Positions 1 to 7,965 of a DNA stretch of 64,000 nt are shown here, one piece after another (the stretch's first letter is position 1; the number at the start of each line of letters is the position of its first letter). A program made the position numbers and the translations under genes. The stretch is taken from contig CALJGV010000041.1 of the NCBI GenBank assembly GCA_938075305.1, positions 1-64,000 on the forward strand, in the 5' to 3' direction. The stretch comes from an uncultured bacterium (GTDB lineage Bacteria > Planctomycetota > UBA1135 > GCA-002686595). The notes beneath the pieces are model-generated. The model ran no database searches, was not told the DNA's origin, and saw only the letters and a list, made by a program, of their open reading frames with translations.

Positions 1-1
1 G

Positions 2-208
2 CCCATCTCGAAGGCCTACGTGAAGGTCTACGGCATGGCCGGCGGCGAGGTGCGGTTCATCAAGGACGGCTACACCGACCTGCGGGGCCGCTTCGACTAC
101 GCCTCGGTCTCGGGGTACGAGGGGCCGCCGGTCTCGCGCTACTCGGTGCTGGTGCTCCACGAGGAGGCCGGCGCGACCATCACGGAGCTCTCACCGCCCA
201 TTCGCTGA
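2..208 (+). CDS. C-terminal end of a large protein (partial, starts before window)
   Basis: The reading frame is open from base 2 to the stop at 206-208, so this is the last 68 residues of a gene that begins outside the window. A GTG at 20 is only an internal codon. The tail reads AYVKVY, then GGEVRFIKDGYTDLRGRFDY, then VLVLHEEAGATI, and ends in PPIR. From memory, the pattern of lysine-rich strand, 'KDGYTDLRGRFDYAS' and 'ILVLHEEHGATI' closes large planctomycete proteins, probably with beta-sandwich or alpha-macroglobulin-like repeats. That family link cannot be tested on this fragment. No function is assigned. Confidence 0.75.
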   Translation, partial: PISKAYVKVYGMAGGEVRFIKDGYTDLRGRFDYASVSGYEGPPVSRYSVLVLHEEAGATITELSPPIR

Positions 209-333
209 GCGAGCGGCCCAGGGCTCGGTGGAGTCGTGTCGACGTGAGCTGGACAGCGCGCGGCGCCCCCGAGCGGGGCGCCGCGCGCTATCTTCTGCCC
301 CGAGGCCGCCGCGGCGATCGCCCGGCTCCCCCC

Positions 334-696
334 ATGAAGATCCCCACCCGCGATGAGCTCCGCGCCGAGCTCGCAGGCTTCGACGACACCCGCAAGAAGG
401 TGGTCGGCGGCATGCTGGCCCTCATGTTTCAGTCGCCGGAGAAGGCGCGGGACCGGGACTGGCTGGCGGAGCAGTTCACCCAGGTCTCCCTGCTCACCGG
501 GCAGTTCGAGAACGTCGAGCACGCCCACGAGGGGCTCGAGGTCGCCCAGGGCTGGATCCGGTCCAACATCGACCCGGTGCTGAACGCCTGCTTCGCCCTC
601 TTCGTGCTCGTGGCCGAGGACGTCCAGCAGGAGGACGCCGCGGCCGAGCTCACCACCGCGGACGCGATGCTGCGGGCCCTGGCCTACTTCGGCTGA
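334..696 (+). CDS. Small hypothetical protein, mostly helical
   Basis: This encodes 120 residues from an ATG at 334. A GTG at 244 in the same frame would add 30 Arg/Pro-rich residues that look like non-coding sequence, so the ATG is preferred although no clear ribosome binding site precedes it. The product has no signal peptide or membrane segment, is predicted mainly alpha-helical, and is acidic in its second half (VAEDVQQEDAAAELTTADAM). I do not recognise a family. Its last 13 bases overlap the end of the convergent acpH-like gene on the other strand. Confidence 0.6.
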   Translation: MKIPTRDELRAELAGFDDTRKKVVGGMLALMFQSPEKARDRDWLAEQFTQVSLLTGQFENVEHAHEGLEVAQGWIRSNIDPVLNACFALFVLVAEDVQQEDAAAELTTADAMLRALAYFG

Positions 697-1292
697 GGGT
701 CAGCGGCTCGGAGGTCCCTGCGGCGATCCTCCAGCCAGCGGGTGGCCTCGGGCCAGACCTCGAGGACACAGGCCTCGATCTCCGGGTAGCGCCGGCTGAG
801 CTCGTCGAAGCCCCTCGCGATGGGAGTCTCCCGGCGCAGGCGCCGGGCGATCCCCTCGAGCGCGCGCCGAACGTTCGCCCGGTCGCCGTACCCGCAGAGC
901 CAGTCGTCGGCGGCCATGCGAGGGGCCACCTCCACGAGGCGGGGGGGCAGGAGGTGGGCGTAGGTCTCGAACGAGCGGTAGAGGCTGCCCGTCACCTCGT
1001 CCATGGGTCGCGGGTGGAGGTCCACCCAGCGGCGGGCCAGGACATGGTCGGCGAACACGTCCAGGAGGATGCCCGAGAAGCGGCGCAGCTCCGCGGGGAA
1101 CCGGGCGCGCTCGGCGCGCACCCGGGGATGATCGTCGAACCACTGGTCCAGGGCACGATGCTCGAGGAGCGCGAAGCGCATGCCCGCGGGGAGGGACGCC
1201 ACATCGAGGCCCCGCCCGAAGTCTCCGAGCAGCGCTCCGAGCCGGGCCTCATCGGTGGGCTCGGCGAGGGTGACGTGCGCGAGGTAGTTCAC
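684..1292 (-). CDS. ACP phosphodiesterase-like protein (AcpH/DUF479 family)
   Basis: This 202-residue protein starts at a GTG (1292). The N-terminus NYLAHVTLA, followed by GALLGDFGRG, matches AcpH, which hydrolyses the 4'-phosphopantetheine arm from holo-acyl carrier protein in the cytoplasm. The length fits the family (about 190-210). Further matches are HRALDQWFDDHPRV and the FADHVLARRW segment, a helical HD-like core with the Asp/His residues expected for metal binding. It lies 16 bases downstream of the rluD-like gene on the same strand, so the two are probably cotranscribed. The family is confident. True ACP hydrolase activity is not, because many distant members are untested. Confidence 0.8.
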   Translation of the reverse strand: MNYLAHVTLAEPTDEARLGALLGDFGRGLDVASLPAGMRFALLEHRALDQWFDDHPRVRAERARFPAELRRFSGILLDVFADHVLARRWVDLHPRPMDEVTGSLYRSFETYAHLLPPRLVEVAPRMAADDWLCGYGDRANVRRALEGIARRLRRETPIARGFDELSRRYPEIEACVLEVWPEATRWLEDRRRDLRAADPQPK

Positions 1293-1308
1293 CTGTCGGG
1301 CGGGCCTG

Positions 1309-2223
1309 TCAGGACCCCGCCCGCAGGGCCGAGACCGCGGCGCTCAGGTCGGGGGGCAAGGGGGCCTCGAAGGTGAGGCGCTCGCCGGAGCGGGGGTGAT
1401 CGAAGCTCAGCCGCTCCGCGTGCAGGGCGAGGCGTACGCGACCCCCGGGCAGCGGAACTTGGGCACGGGTGCCGTAGAGGTGGTCCCCCGCCACGGGTAG
1501 CCCTCGGGCCGTGAGGTGGACGCGGATCTGGTGGCGGCGGCCGGTGCGGATCGTGCAGGCGAGCAGCGCGTGCCGCCCGAACTGCTCCAGCACCTCGACC
1601 TCGGTTGTGGCGTCCTTGCCGTCAGCGTCGTCCACCATCTGTCGGTCTGCCTTCCCCGGGACCGGACCCAGGGGCGCATCCACGGTGAAGTCCTGCTCGG
1701 GGCGGCCAGTCACGAGCGCGAGGTAGCGCTTGCCGACGGTGTGGGCTCGGAACTGGTCCTGGAGGGCCTTCAGCGTCTCCTCGTTGCGAGCGAAGACGAG
1801 CAGTCCGCTGGTGTCCCGGTCGAGGCGGTGGACCACCCCGGGCCGATCCACGCCGCGGGAGGTGGGCAGGGGGCCGTGGGAGGCCTCCAGGTGGCCCGCG
1901 AGGTCGACGACCTCGGAGCGGTCCGCGGCATGGGTCAGCCAGCCGGCTGGCTTGACCACCACCAGGAAGTCCTCCTCCTCGTGGAGGATCGCGACCTGGG
2001 GCTCCGCCTCCGAGCGCTCGCGCCCGACCTCCAGGACGGCGCCCCTGGCGACCTTCCCGTTCGACCGCAGGACCTTGCGCCCGTTGAGCTTGACCCGCCC
2101 TCGCCGCACCAGCTTCTGCAGTTGGGCCTTGGAGAGATCTCCGTGCAGCTGGTCGAGGACGCGGTCGAGGCGCTGTCCAGCCAGGGCCGCAGGGACCTCG
2201 ATGCGGTCGTATTCGGGGTGCAT
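1309..2223 (-). CDS. RluA/RluD-family 23S rRNA pseudouridine synthase
   Basis: The 304-residue product converts specific uridines in structured RNA, most likely 23S rRNA, to pseudouridine. An S4 RNA-binding domain covers about residues 10-70 (GQRLDRVLDQL, then RRGRVKLNGRKVL). The catalytic domain carries VHRLDRDTSGLLVFARN at 131-147, with the nucleophilic Asp at 135. KRYLALVTG and RTGRRHQIRVHL follow, as is typical of the RluA group. The ATG at 2223 is chosen because the open frame upstream encodes Arg/Ser-rich sequence that overlaps a terminator hairpin. The neighbouring acpH-like gene follows after 16 bases. Which RluA paralogue (C, D or other) cannot be decided from sequence alone. Confidence 0.92.
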   Translation of the reverse strand: MHPEYDRIEVPAALAGQRLDRVLDQLHGDLSKAQLQKLVRRGRVKLNGRKVLRSNGKVARGAVLEVGRERSEAEPQVAILHEEEDFLVVVKPAGWLTHAADRSEVVDLAGHLEASHGPLPTSRGVDRPGVVHRLDRDTSGLLVFARNEETLKALQDQFRAHTVGKRYLALVTGRPEQDFTVDAPLGPVPGKADRQMVDDADGKDATTEVEVLEQFGRHALLACTIRTGRRHQIRVHLTARGLPVAGDHLYGTRAQVPLPGGRVRLALHAERLSFDHPRSGERLTFEAPLPPDLSAAVSALRAGS

Positions 2224-2328
2224 GACGGGTCGCCGGGGGGGCGGTGCGGAGGGTATCCGATCGGCCCACTGCTTGCTGGCCGATCGGAGCCGGGTGGGGC
2301 CGACCGGTCCGAGGGAGCGGGAGGAACG

Positions 2329-2366
2329 AACGGAGCGCGCGCAGCCAGGGCTGCGCGCGCTCCGTT
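2329..2366 (-). terminator. Perfect 18-bp inverted repeat behind the kinase gene
   Basis: The arms 2329-2346 and 2349-2366 are exact reverse complements (AACGGAGCGCGCGCAGCC and its complement) separated by two bases. The hairpin sits 27 bases after the stop of the minus-strand kinase gene and about 105 bases upstream of the rluD-like start. It is probably the kinase transcript terminator. No U-tract follows on the minus strand, only a short pyrimidine-rich run, so an intrinsic mechanism is uncertain. Confidence 0.6.
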
Positions 2367-2392
2367 GATCGGGCGAGTGAGGGCTCTGCCCC

Positions 2393-3319
2393 TCAGTCCT
2401 TGCGGAGGAAGTCCACGAGGTCCTTCTCGAGGTCCTCGAGTCCATATTCCTGAACCGTGAGGCAGCGGTACACGATGGTGGCCAGCGCGTCCGGCGTGTT
2501 CGGGTTGAGGTCCTTCGGGGGGGTGTAGCTCAGGAAGAAGCTGAGGGACAGCCGCTCCGTCTCACCGCCCTGCTCCCGGCCGGCGTACTGCCAGGGGACC
2601 TCGTCGAAGGGCAGGACGCCCGTGAGGATCTCGTAGAGCATGACCCCGATGCCCATGACGTCTGCCTTGCTCTCCCGGAGGAGGAAGGGGTTGTAGTGGG
2701 GCGTCGTGGTGATCACGCCGCGCTCGTCGGCGCGCATGGCGGGATCCACCAGGACCACCGAGCCAGACGGCTTGACGATGATGTTCTCGGGCTTGAGGTC
2801 CCCGTGGTAGTCCATGGTTCCCGCGGCCTTGAGCTTCTGCAGGGAGCGGACGATCGTGAGGAACCAGTTGAGCCGGATGCCCTCGAGGGCACGGATCTTC
2901 TCGCGCAGCGTCTTGCCGCGCACGAAGTCCATGACCATCACGGGGCGGCCGTCGTGCCGGAAGCAGTCGCGCACGGTCACCACGTTCGGGCTCTTGACCT
3001 CCTGGAGGAGCTCGGACTCCTCCCGCACCAGGTCGTCGATCTCATGCACGTCCAGGAAGTCAATGCGGACCCCGTCCTGGCGGAAGAAGATGGCCTCCGC
3101 CGGCGTCTCGTCCGGGCTGATGCCCTCGGCCTGGCGCTTGTTCGTGATCTCGAGGAACCGAGTCACGTAACGGCCGCCACCGGCGACGTCACCGATCTTG
3201 AGAGCGACTTTCTGGCCTTCCTCGTCTTCAGCGAGGTAGACGAGCGAGAAGCCACCGCGTGCGATGAAATCGAGCACTCGGTACGTGCCGATGCGTTCGC
3301 CTGCTTCGAGTTTGATCAT
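2393..3319 (-). CDS. Soluble Ser/Thr protein kinase with altered catalytic motifs
   Basis: The 308-residue product is essentially one kinase domain with no membrane segment. The glycine-rich loop is IARGGFSLVYLAED (19-32) and the ATP lysine is K41 in VALKIGD. The catalytic loop is YHGDLKPENIIV (171-182), where HGD replaces HRD but the Asp is kept. The magnesium motif is VDPAMRAD (191-198), so DPA stands where DFG is expected. A threonine-rich activation loop (GVITTTPHYN) and helix F (KADVMGIGVMLYEILTG) follow. The ATG at 3319 is chosen because it precedes the kinase fold directly. The upstream frame is low-complexity. It has the residues needed for catalysis, but the DPA variant makes its activity less certain. 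Confidence 0.88.
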   Translation of the reverse strand: MIKLEAGERIGTYRVLDFIARGGFSLVYLAEDEEGQKVALKIGDVAGGGRYVTRFLEITNKRQAEGISPDETPAEAIFFRQDGVRIDFLDVHEIDDLVREESELLQEVKSPNVVTVRDCFRHDGRPVMVMDFVRGKTLREKIRALEGIRLNWFLTIVRSLQKLKAAGTMDYHGDLKPENIIVKPSGSVVLVDPAMRADERGVITTTPHYNPFLLRESKADVMGIGVMLYEILTGVLPFDEVPWQYAGREQGGETERLSLSFFLSYTPPKDLNPNTPDALATIVYRCLTVQEYGLEDLEKDLVDFLRKD

Positions 3320-3513
3320 CGAGAACTGCCTCGGGATCCGGTGAGCGTGATGGAGAGGGGTGCTGGGAGGGGCTGAGTGAGAACGCGGGAGGCTTCGTGA
3401 GCGTGCCTGGGACCGCGCCGTCATTCCCTCATCGAGAGAATCGGGCCGTGGATTGAGGGAATACCGGGGTCGGTCTGCGCTCAAATCCGTCAGGCGGGGC
3501 CGGAGGGGGCGGT

Positions 3514-3954
3514 TTATCCGCCAATTCCGCCTGGCAACCGGGCCCGCTCGGCCCGGGTCCGGGCCTCCAGTTGGCTGACCTCGAGCTCGACCATCCGAGC
3601 CCGTTCCCCGGCCCCGAGGATCCGCTGGACCCCCTCCAGGACGGTCCCCGTACCCAGCCAGGCGTCCTCTTCATGGGGGACGCGCTTCCAGGTTCGGCCC
3701 AGGTGGTCGATCATCCCGATGTCCTGGTCCCAGGGATTGCGGACCATGAAGAAGAACTCCTCCGAGTCTCCCTGGCCTGCGAAGCGGACCACGGAGCCGA
3801 GGAAGGAGTCCTCATCTTCGACCAGCCAGGCGCGCTGCGCCGGGGCCACGGAGAGCACGGCCCCCCTGGTCTCGACGGCGCCCACGGTCGTGGTGGAGGT
3901 GACGCAGCTGGCCACGGACAGGATGAGCCAGGGGAGCAACGGGGTGGGGCGCAT
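3514..3954 (-). CDS. Small lipoprotein of unknown function (YcfL-like size)
   Basis: The 146-residue protein has a lipoprotein signal: MRPTPLLPWLILSVASC with a lipobox LSVASC and Cys17. The mature part contains FMVRNPWDQDIGMIDHLGRT, suggesting a small beta-sandwich, and a charged C-terminal helix (VELEVSQLEARTRAERARL). It is divergent from the methionine aminopeptidase gene with 112 bases between them. The family is not recognised with confidence. Size and the 'V.N' strand pattern recall DUF1425/YcfL-type lipoproteins, which often accompany lpoB genes, but here it is far from the lpoB-like gene at 12245. Confidence 0.65.
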   Translation of the reverse strand: MRPTPLLPWLILSVASCVTSTTTVGAVETRGAVLSVAPAQRAWLVEDEDSFLGSVVRFAGQGDSEEFFFMVRNPWDQDIGMIDHLGRTWKRVPHEEDAWLGTGTVLEGVQRILGAGERARMVELEVSQLEARTRAERARLPGGIGG

Positions 3955-4066
3955 GGGGTGAGGCGACGGGCGGGGGCGTGTCTCGGGCGGAGGATCCCCG
4001 CACTTCCGGAGACCCACCGGCGACATCCCTCCCGACGGGAGTGCCATCGGCGGTAACATCACCCTG

Positions 4067-4960
4067 ATGAACGACGAAGGTCTGGAAAAGACGCGGCGCG
4101 CCGGGAAGATTGCCGCCGCGTGCCGGGAGTGGGCGCGGGGTGCGATTCAGCCGGGCGTCGAGCTCCGACACATCCTCGAGACGATCGAGTCGATGATCCG
4201 GGAGGCCGGGGCAGCGCCCGCCTTCCCGGCGCAGACTTCTCGCAACGAGTGCGCCGCCCACTACTGCTCCTCGCCGGACGACACGATGGTCTACGAGGAG
4301 GGCGACGTGGTGAAGGTCGACATGGGCGTCCACGTGGACGGGTGGATCGCGGACACCGCCTGCACGGTCGATCTCTCGGAGAAGGGGCAGAACGCCGATC
4401 TCATCGGCGCCTCCGCTGACGCCCTCGCGGCGGCCATCGCCCTGGTCGAGCCGGGTCGCCCGATCTCAGAGATCGGCGCCGCGGTCGAGCGCACGATCAC
4501 CCGGGCGGGCTTCGAGCCGGTCCGCAACCTGACCGGTCACGGGCTCGACCGATGGAAGGTGCATTGTGCTCCGCAGATCCCCAGCTACGGGGAGCGCGGA
4601 GGGGGACGCCTCCAGGAAGGATCGGTCATCGCCATCGAGCCCTTCGCCTGCACGGGCCGTGGCTTCATTCACGAGGCGGGTAAGGCAGAGGTCTTCATGC
4701 TCGTCGGCCCTCCGCGGAAGGCCAAGGGCATCGACAAGCAGGTCCTGCGGGCCATGCAGGGCTGGAACGGATTGCCCATCGCGCGCCGGTACTTCAACGA
4801 CCTCGACCGAGACGTGCTGGAGGACACCATCTCCAAGCTCGCGCGGCAGGGCTCACTGTTGCGCTACCCACCCCTGGTCGAGCAGCCCGGGGTCTTCGTC
4901 GCCCAGACCGAGCACACTCTCCACGTGGCCTCCGACGGGGTCGAGATCATCACGGCGTGA
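4067..4960 (+). CDS. map: Type II (archaeal/eukaryotic-type) methionine aminopeptidase
   Basis: This 297-residue M24 metallopeptidase removes N-terminal methionine from new proteins in the cytoplasm. The five metal ligands are visible: D85 (VKVDMGVHVDGW), D96 (IADTA), H158 (TGHGLDRW), E191 (IAIEPFACTGRGF) and E282 (VAQTEHT). Substrate histidines lie in ECAAHYCSS (H65) and KVHCAPQIPSY (H166). About 90 residues separate E191 from E282, including LPIARRYF and LLRYPPLVEQPG. This is the helical insertion that defines type II enzymes, and bacterial type I enzymes lack it. Length also matches archaeal enzymes (about 295). The start ATG at 4067 gives the family N-terminus. Confidence 0.93.
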   Translation: MNDEGLEKTRRAGKIAAACREWARGAIQPGVELRHILETIESMIREAGAAPAFPAQTSRNECAAHYCSSPDDTMVYEEGDVVKVDMGVHVDGWIADTACTVDLSEKGQNADLIGASADALAAAIALVEPGRPISEIGAAVERTITRAGFEPVRNLTGHGLDRWKVHCAPQIPSYGERGGGRLQEGSVIAIEPFACTGRGFIHEAGKAEVFMLVGPPRKAKGIDKQVLRAMQGWNGLPIARRYFNDLDRDVLEDTISKLARQGSLLRYPPLVEQPGVFVAQTEHTLHVASDGVEIITA

Positions 4961-5031
4961 CCGTCCATGGCCTCGCACCTGGGCTGAGCAAGGTGCTGGA
5001 AGGGTTTTCCCTGGTTCGCTAGGCTCGGCGC

Positions 5032-7275
5032 GTGATCACGCACCGCACTCGAGAGGGGAATGTCGCGGCCGCTCGATCTCTCGCAGATCTCCTCGCCGAG
5101 CGCGCAGTCGGCAGGGGGAGCGTCACCCCTGGTGACCGCGAGGGACGGCGGCTTTGCCAGGGACTCTGTGACGCCGTGGAGTCCCTCCACGCGAGTGGCG
5201 TCGTGCACGGCGCGCTACGTCCATCCGTGTTCCAGGTGGGGGGCGACGGGCTGGTCTCGCTGCTGCCGCGGACGACCTCGCCGCCGGGCACGTCCACGCT
5301 CCGGTACGCCTCTCCAGAGGTCGCCAAGGGGGCAGAGGCGACCGCGGCTTCGGACGCTTACTCCCTGGCCCTGGTCCTGATGGAGGTGCTCGTCGGCGGT
5401 CCGGTTCGGACGGGGTCCGAGGAGGAGATCGCAGCCCTCGCCGAGGACGGCATCGCGCCGGTGCCCGAGGCGGTGCCCGAACGCCTCCAGGCCCTCGTCG
5501 TGCGCTCCACGGCTCTCGAGCCGGCGTCCCGTCCGACGCCGGCCCAGTGGCGCGTCGCCTTCGAGCAGCAGCGAGCCGGCGGAGTGTCGCGTGGTCCGCT
5601 GCTCGTCCTGCTGGTCTGCGTAGTGGGACTGACCGTTGGCCTCGGGCTCTCGCAGCAACGCGCGGCGGAGGCGAGGGACCGCTCCGCGATTCAGCTGACC
5701 GACGCGCGGGCCAGCTTCGAGGGGCTCCTGCTGGGGACCTACGACGAGCTCGATCGGGTCGATGAGATCGGACCGCTCGCAGCTGCTGGAGCCCGGGCCC
5801 TCGCGTCCATCGAGGTGGAGGGAGCTGGCGGCGGCCTGGACCATCAGGAGATGCTCACCGTAGCTCTCGTGTGGAACGGGCGGGCCCAGCGACTCCTGGG
5901 CAGCCTCCCTGAGGCCAAGGAGCACTTCCGCCGGGCCATCGAGGCGGCGGCCGCGCTGCAGGGTCGGCCCCGCGCGCTCGAGGGGGAGGTCGCCGCGCGA
6001 ATCGCCCTCGGCGAGCTGGGCGTGGAGGAGCGCGATTTCAAGGAGGCCCGGGTGCAGTTCGGCCGCGCCATCGAGCTGTGCGAGGAGGCGATCGACGATG
6101 GAGCGGCGGACCGCTCGCTCCGCCTCGCGCAGGTCCGCGCGCTCATCAGCCTGGGCGACGTCTGCATGTCGTCCGGGAGGTCCAGCGCGTCGCGCGCGCT
6201 CAACCTCTTCACCCGCGCGCGGAAGGCGCTCGAGGACCCCGACGTCGTGCAGGATGGCGCCTTGCTCGACGTGCTCGAGTTGCGCTGTGACCTCGGAAAG
6301 CTCGCGGCCAACATGGCCTTCCAGGCGGGGGATCGAAACCAGGCCGTGGACCTGCTCAGCGAGCACGTGGGGCTCGCTGAGGACCTGATCGAGCGCGATC
6401 CCGGCTCCAGTCGGGCTCGTTGGACCCTCGCGCGCGGCGCTGACGTGCTCGCCAGGAGTCAGCGTGAGCTGGGCCGCTACCTCGAGGCGATCGAGGCCCA
6501 CCGCAGGTCGATCGAGGCCTGGCGTCTCCTCCAGGAGATGGAACCCGGGAAGATCTCGTGGCGCCGCGAGGGGGCCAAGTCGGCCGCCCTGTTGGCGGAC
6601 TCCCTGCGGGTCGTCGGGCTCGGAGAGGAGGCCGCGCAGCTCCACCTGGAGAGCATCCAGCTCATGGACGAGCTGATGGCCTCCGGGGACCTTCCAGCGT
6701 CGTTCCAGCTGGACGTCGTGCAGCAGCAGCTCAGCCGCACCGAGGCCTTCCTGGCCGATGGGGAGATCCTGCGAGCCCGTGAGGAGCTCCGTAGCCTGCG
6801 CTCACGGCGGTCCAAGGCTGGCCCGGCGGCCCTCAAGCACCGCCGGGCGGGAGACCTGGGGATCAGGGCCAACGTCGTCGAGGCCGAACTCCTGCTGGCG
6901 CAGGGGCGCTGGACGGGCGCCAGGCAGAAGGCCTTGGCCGTCATGAACGCGATCCAGGCCGAGGCCATAGCTGGTGACGATCGACGGCTCCGGATGGACC
7001 GCGCTCGCGCGCTCCTGGTGAGCGGCGCCGTCGCGGAGGCCGAGGGGGACAACGAGCTCGCCGCCAGCAGCCGCGAGCGGTCGCTGGGCCTGATCGTGGA
7101 GCTGCGCAAGCGGCGGCCCGTTGACCCTCAGCTCATCGCCCTGCAGGCCCGTGTGCTGTTCACCCTGGGCCGGGACCAGGAGGCGGCGAAGGCGATCCGA
7201 ACCCTGAACGAGATGGGGGTCCAGGACGCTCGCTTGAGCGCTCTGAAGGCCGCCGCGCAGCAACTGCGTCGGTGA
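5032..7275 (+). CDS. Membrane pseudokinase with TPR-like repeats
   Basis: The 747-residue protein starts at GTG 5032. Residues 40-175 match the C-lobe of a protein kinase: SLHASGVVHGALRPSVFQV (catalytic loop), RYASPEVAKG (APE motif) and SDAYSLALVLMEVLVGG. The catalytic loop reads HGALRPSVF, so Asp, Lys and Asn of HRDLKPxN are lost, and the N-lobe with glycine loop and lysine is absent. A single membrane helix follows at about 188-207 (LLVLLVCVVGLTVGLGL). The remaining 540 residues are helical repeats of TPR type (EAKEHFRRAIEAAAAL; EARVQFGRAIELCEEAI; RYLEAIEAHRRSIEAW). It is probably a catalytically dead, membrane-anchored scaffold. The planctomycete norm is an active kinase with this layout. 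Confidence 0.8.
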   Translation: MITHRTREGNVAAARSLADLLAERAVGRGSVTPGDREGRRLCQGLCDAVESLHASGVVHGALRPSVFQVGGDGLVSLLPRTTSPPGTSTLRYASPEVAKGAEATAASDAYSLALVLMEVLVGGPVRTGSEEEIAALAEDGIAPVPEAVPERLQALVVRSTALEPASRPTPAQWRVAFEQQRAGGVSRGPLLVLLVCVVGLTVGLGLSQQRAAEARDRSAIQLTDARASFEGLLLGTYDELDRVDEIGPLAAAGARALASIEVEGAGGGLDHQEMLTVALVWNGRAQRLLGSLPEAKEHFRRAIEAAAALQGRPRALEGEVAARIALGELGVEERDFKEARVQFGRAIELCEEAIDDGAADRSLRLAQVRALISLGDVCMSSGRSSASRALNLFTRARKALEDPDVVQDGALLDVLELRCDLGKLAANMAFQAGDRNQAVDLLSEHVGLAEDLIERDPGSSRARWTLARGADVLARSQRELGRYLEAIEAHRRSIEAWRLLQEMEPGKISWRREGAKSAALLADSLRVVGLGEEAAQLHLESIQLMDELMASGDLPASFQLDVVQQQLSRTEAFLADGEILRAREELRSLRSRRSKAGPAALKHRRAGDLGIRANVVEAELLLAQGRWTGARQKALAVMNAIQAEAIAGDDRRLRMDRARALLVSGAVAEAEGDNELAASSRERSLGLIVELRKRRPVDPQLIALQARVLFTLGRDQEAAKAIRTLNEMGVQDARLSALKAAAQQLRR

Positions 7276-7420
7276 GGTTTCCGCGCACGACGCCGCCGCC
7301 TCCCGGCTGCTTTCGTGGCAAGGACCCGTGGGGCGCTGCCGAATGAGCTACCGCCAGGGCGCTCGGCAGTCTGCCTACAAGCCTCGATACCTGTGATGTT
7401 CAGGGCAGCGAGCCGTCGCC

Positions 7421-7451
7421 CTGGCGTGCCCCTCCCCGGGGCGACCGCCAG
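7421..7451. terminator. Nested hairpin between convergent genes
   Basis: The outer stem CTGGCG/CGCCAG (7421-7426 with 7446-7451) encloses GCCCC/GGGGC (7428-7432 with 7438-7442). It lies 3 bases from the GNAT stop and serves as a possible shared terminator for the convergent pseudokinase and GNAT genes. No U-tract is seen on either side. Confidence 0.4.
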
Positions 7452-7454
7452 CGA

Positions 7455-7958
7455 TCAGACGGCGTCGATCGCGCGCTCGAGCATCGCGACCTCCGACTCC
7501 GGGTCGTAGGGACGCTTTCGTGCGACCTCAGTGAACCCGAAGCGGGCGTGGAAGCCGAGGGATGGTTCGTTGGCAGGGACGGTGTTCACCTCGGCGCAGA
7601 AGACCGGCCGCGACCCGGCGCCCGCCCGCGAGATGGCCTCGTGGTAGAGCGCCTGTCCGATTCCAACGCCGCGGTGGTCGGCGTCGACAGCGATTCTGTC
7701 CACGTAGAAGAAGGCTTGATGCCGCTCGCTGAACCAGCGGTAGTTCGGGCTGCTGTAGTCCGCGCCCTCGGTCAGGAACACGGCGAAGGCGACCACCTCG
7801 CCCTCCACCTCGACCACGGGCAGCCAAGCGGCGCTGGCGGCGAAGGCCGCGAGCTTGTCGTGGTCCATGCCGCCCACCTCGGGGACGTTGGCCCCATTGA
7901 TCTCCAGGACCCTGCCGGTGTCCTGTTCCTGGTAGTCGCGGATGGTGAACGGATCCAT
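7455..7958 (-). CDS. GNAT-family N-acetyltransferase
   Basis: The 167-residue protein transfers an acetyl group from acetyl-CoA to an unknown amine. MDPFTIRDYQEQDTGRVLEI is a typical GNAT opening. The acetyl-CoA loop is VDADHRGVGIGQALYHEAI (Q/RxxGxG/A type). NTVPANEPSLGFHARFGFTEV is the usual C-terminal motif. The ATG at 7958 lies 7 bases after the mutS stop, so the gene is probably the distal member of a mutS operon. The linkage has no obvious mechanistic meaning. The substrate cannot be inferred. Confidence 0.87.
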   Translation of the reverse strand: MDPFTIRDYQEQDTGRVLEINGANVPEVGGMDHDKLAAFAASAAWLPVVEVEGEVVAFAVFLTEGADYSSPNYRWFSERHQAFFYVDRIAVDADHRGVGIGQALYHEAISRAGAGSRPVFCAEVNTVPANEPSLGFHARFGFTEVARKRPYDPESEVAMLERAIDAV

Positions 7959-7965
7959 GGCGAGC

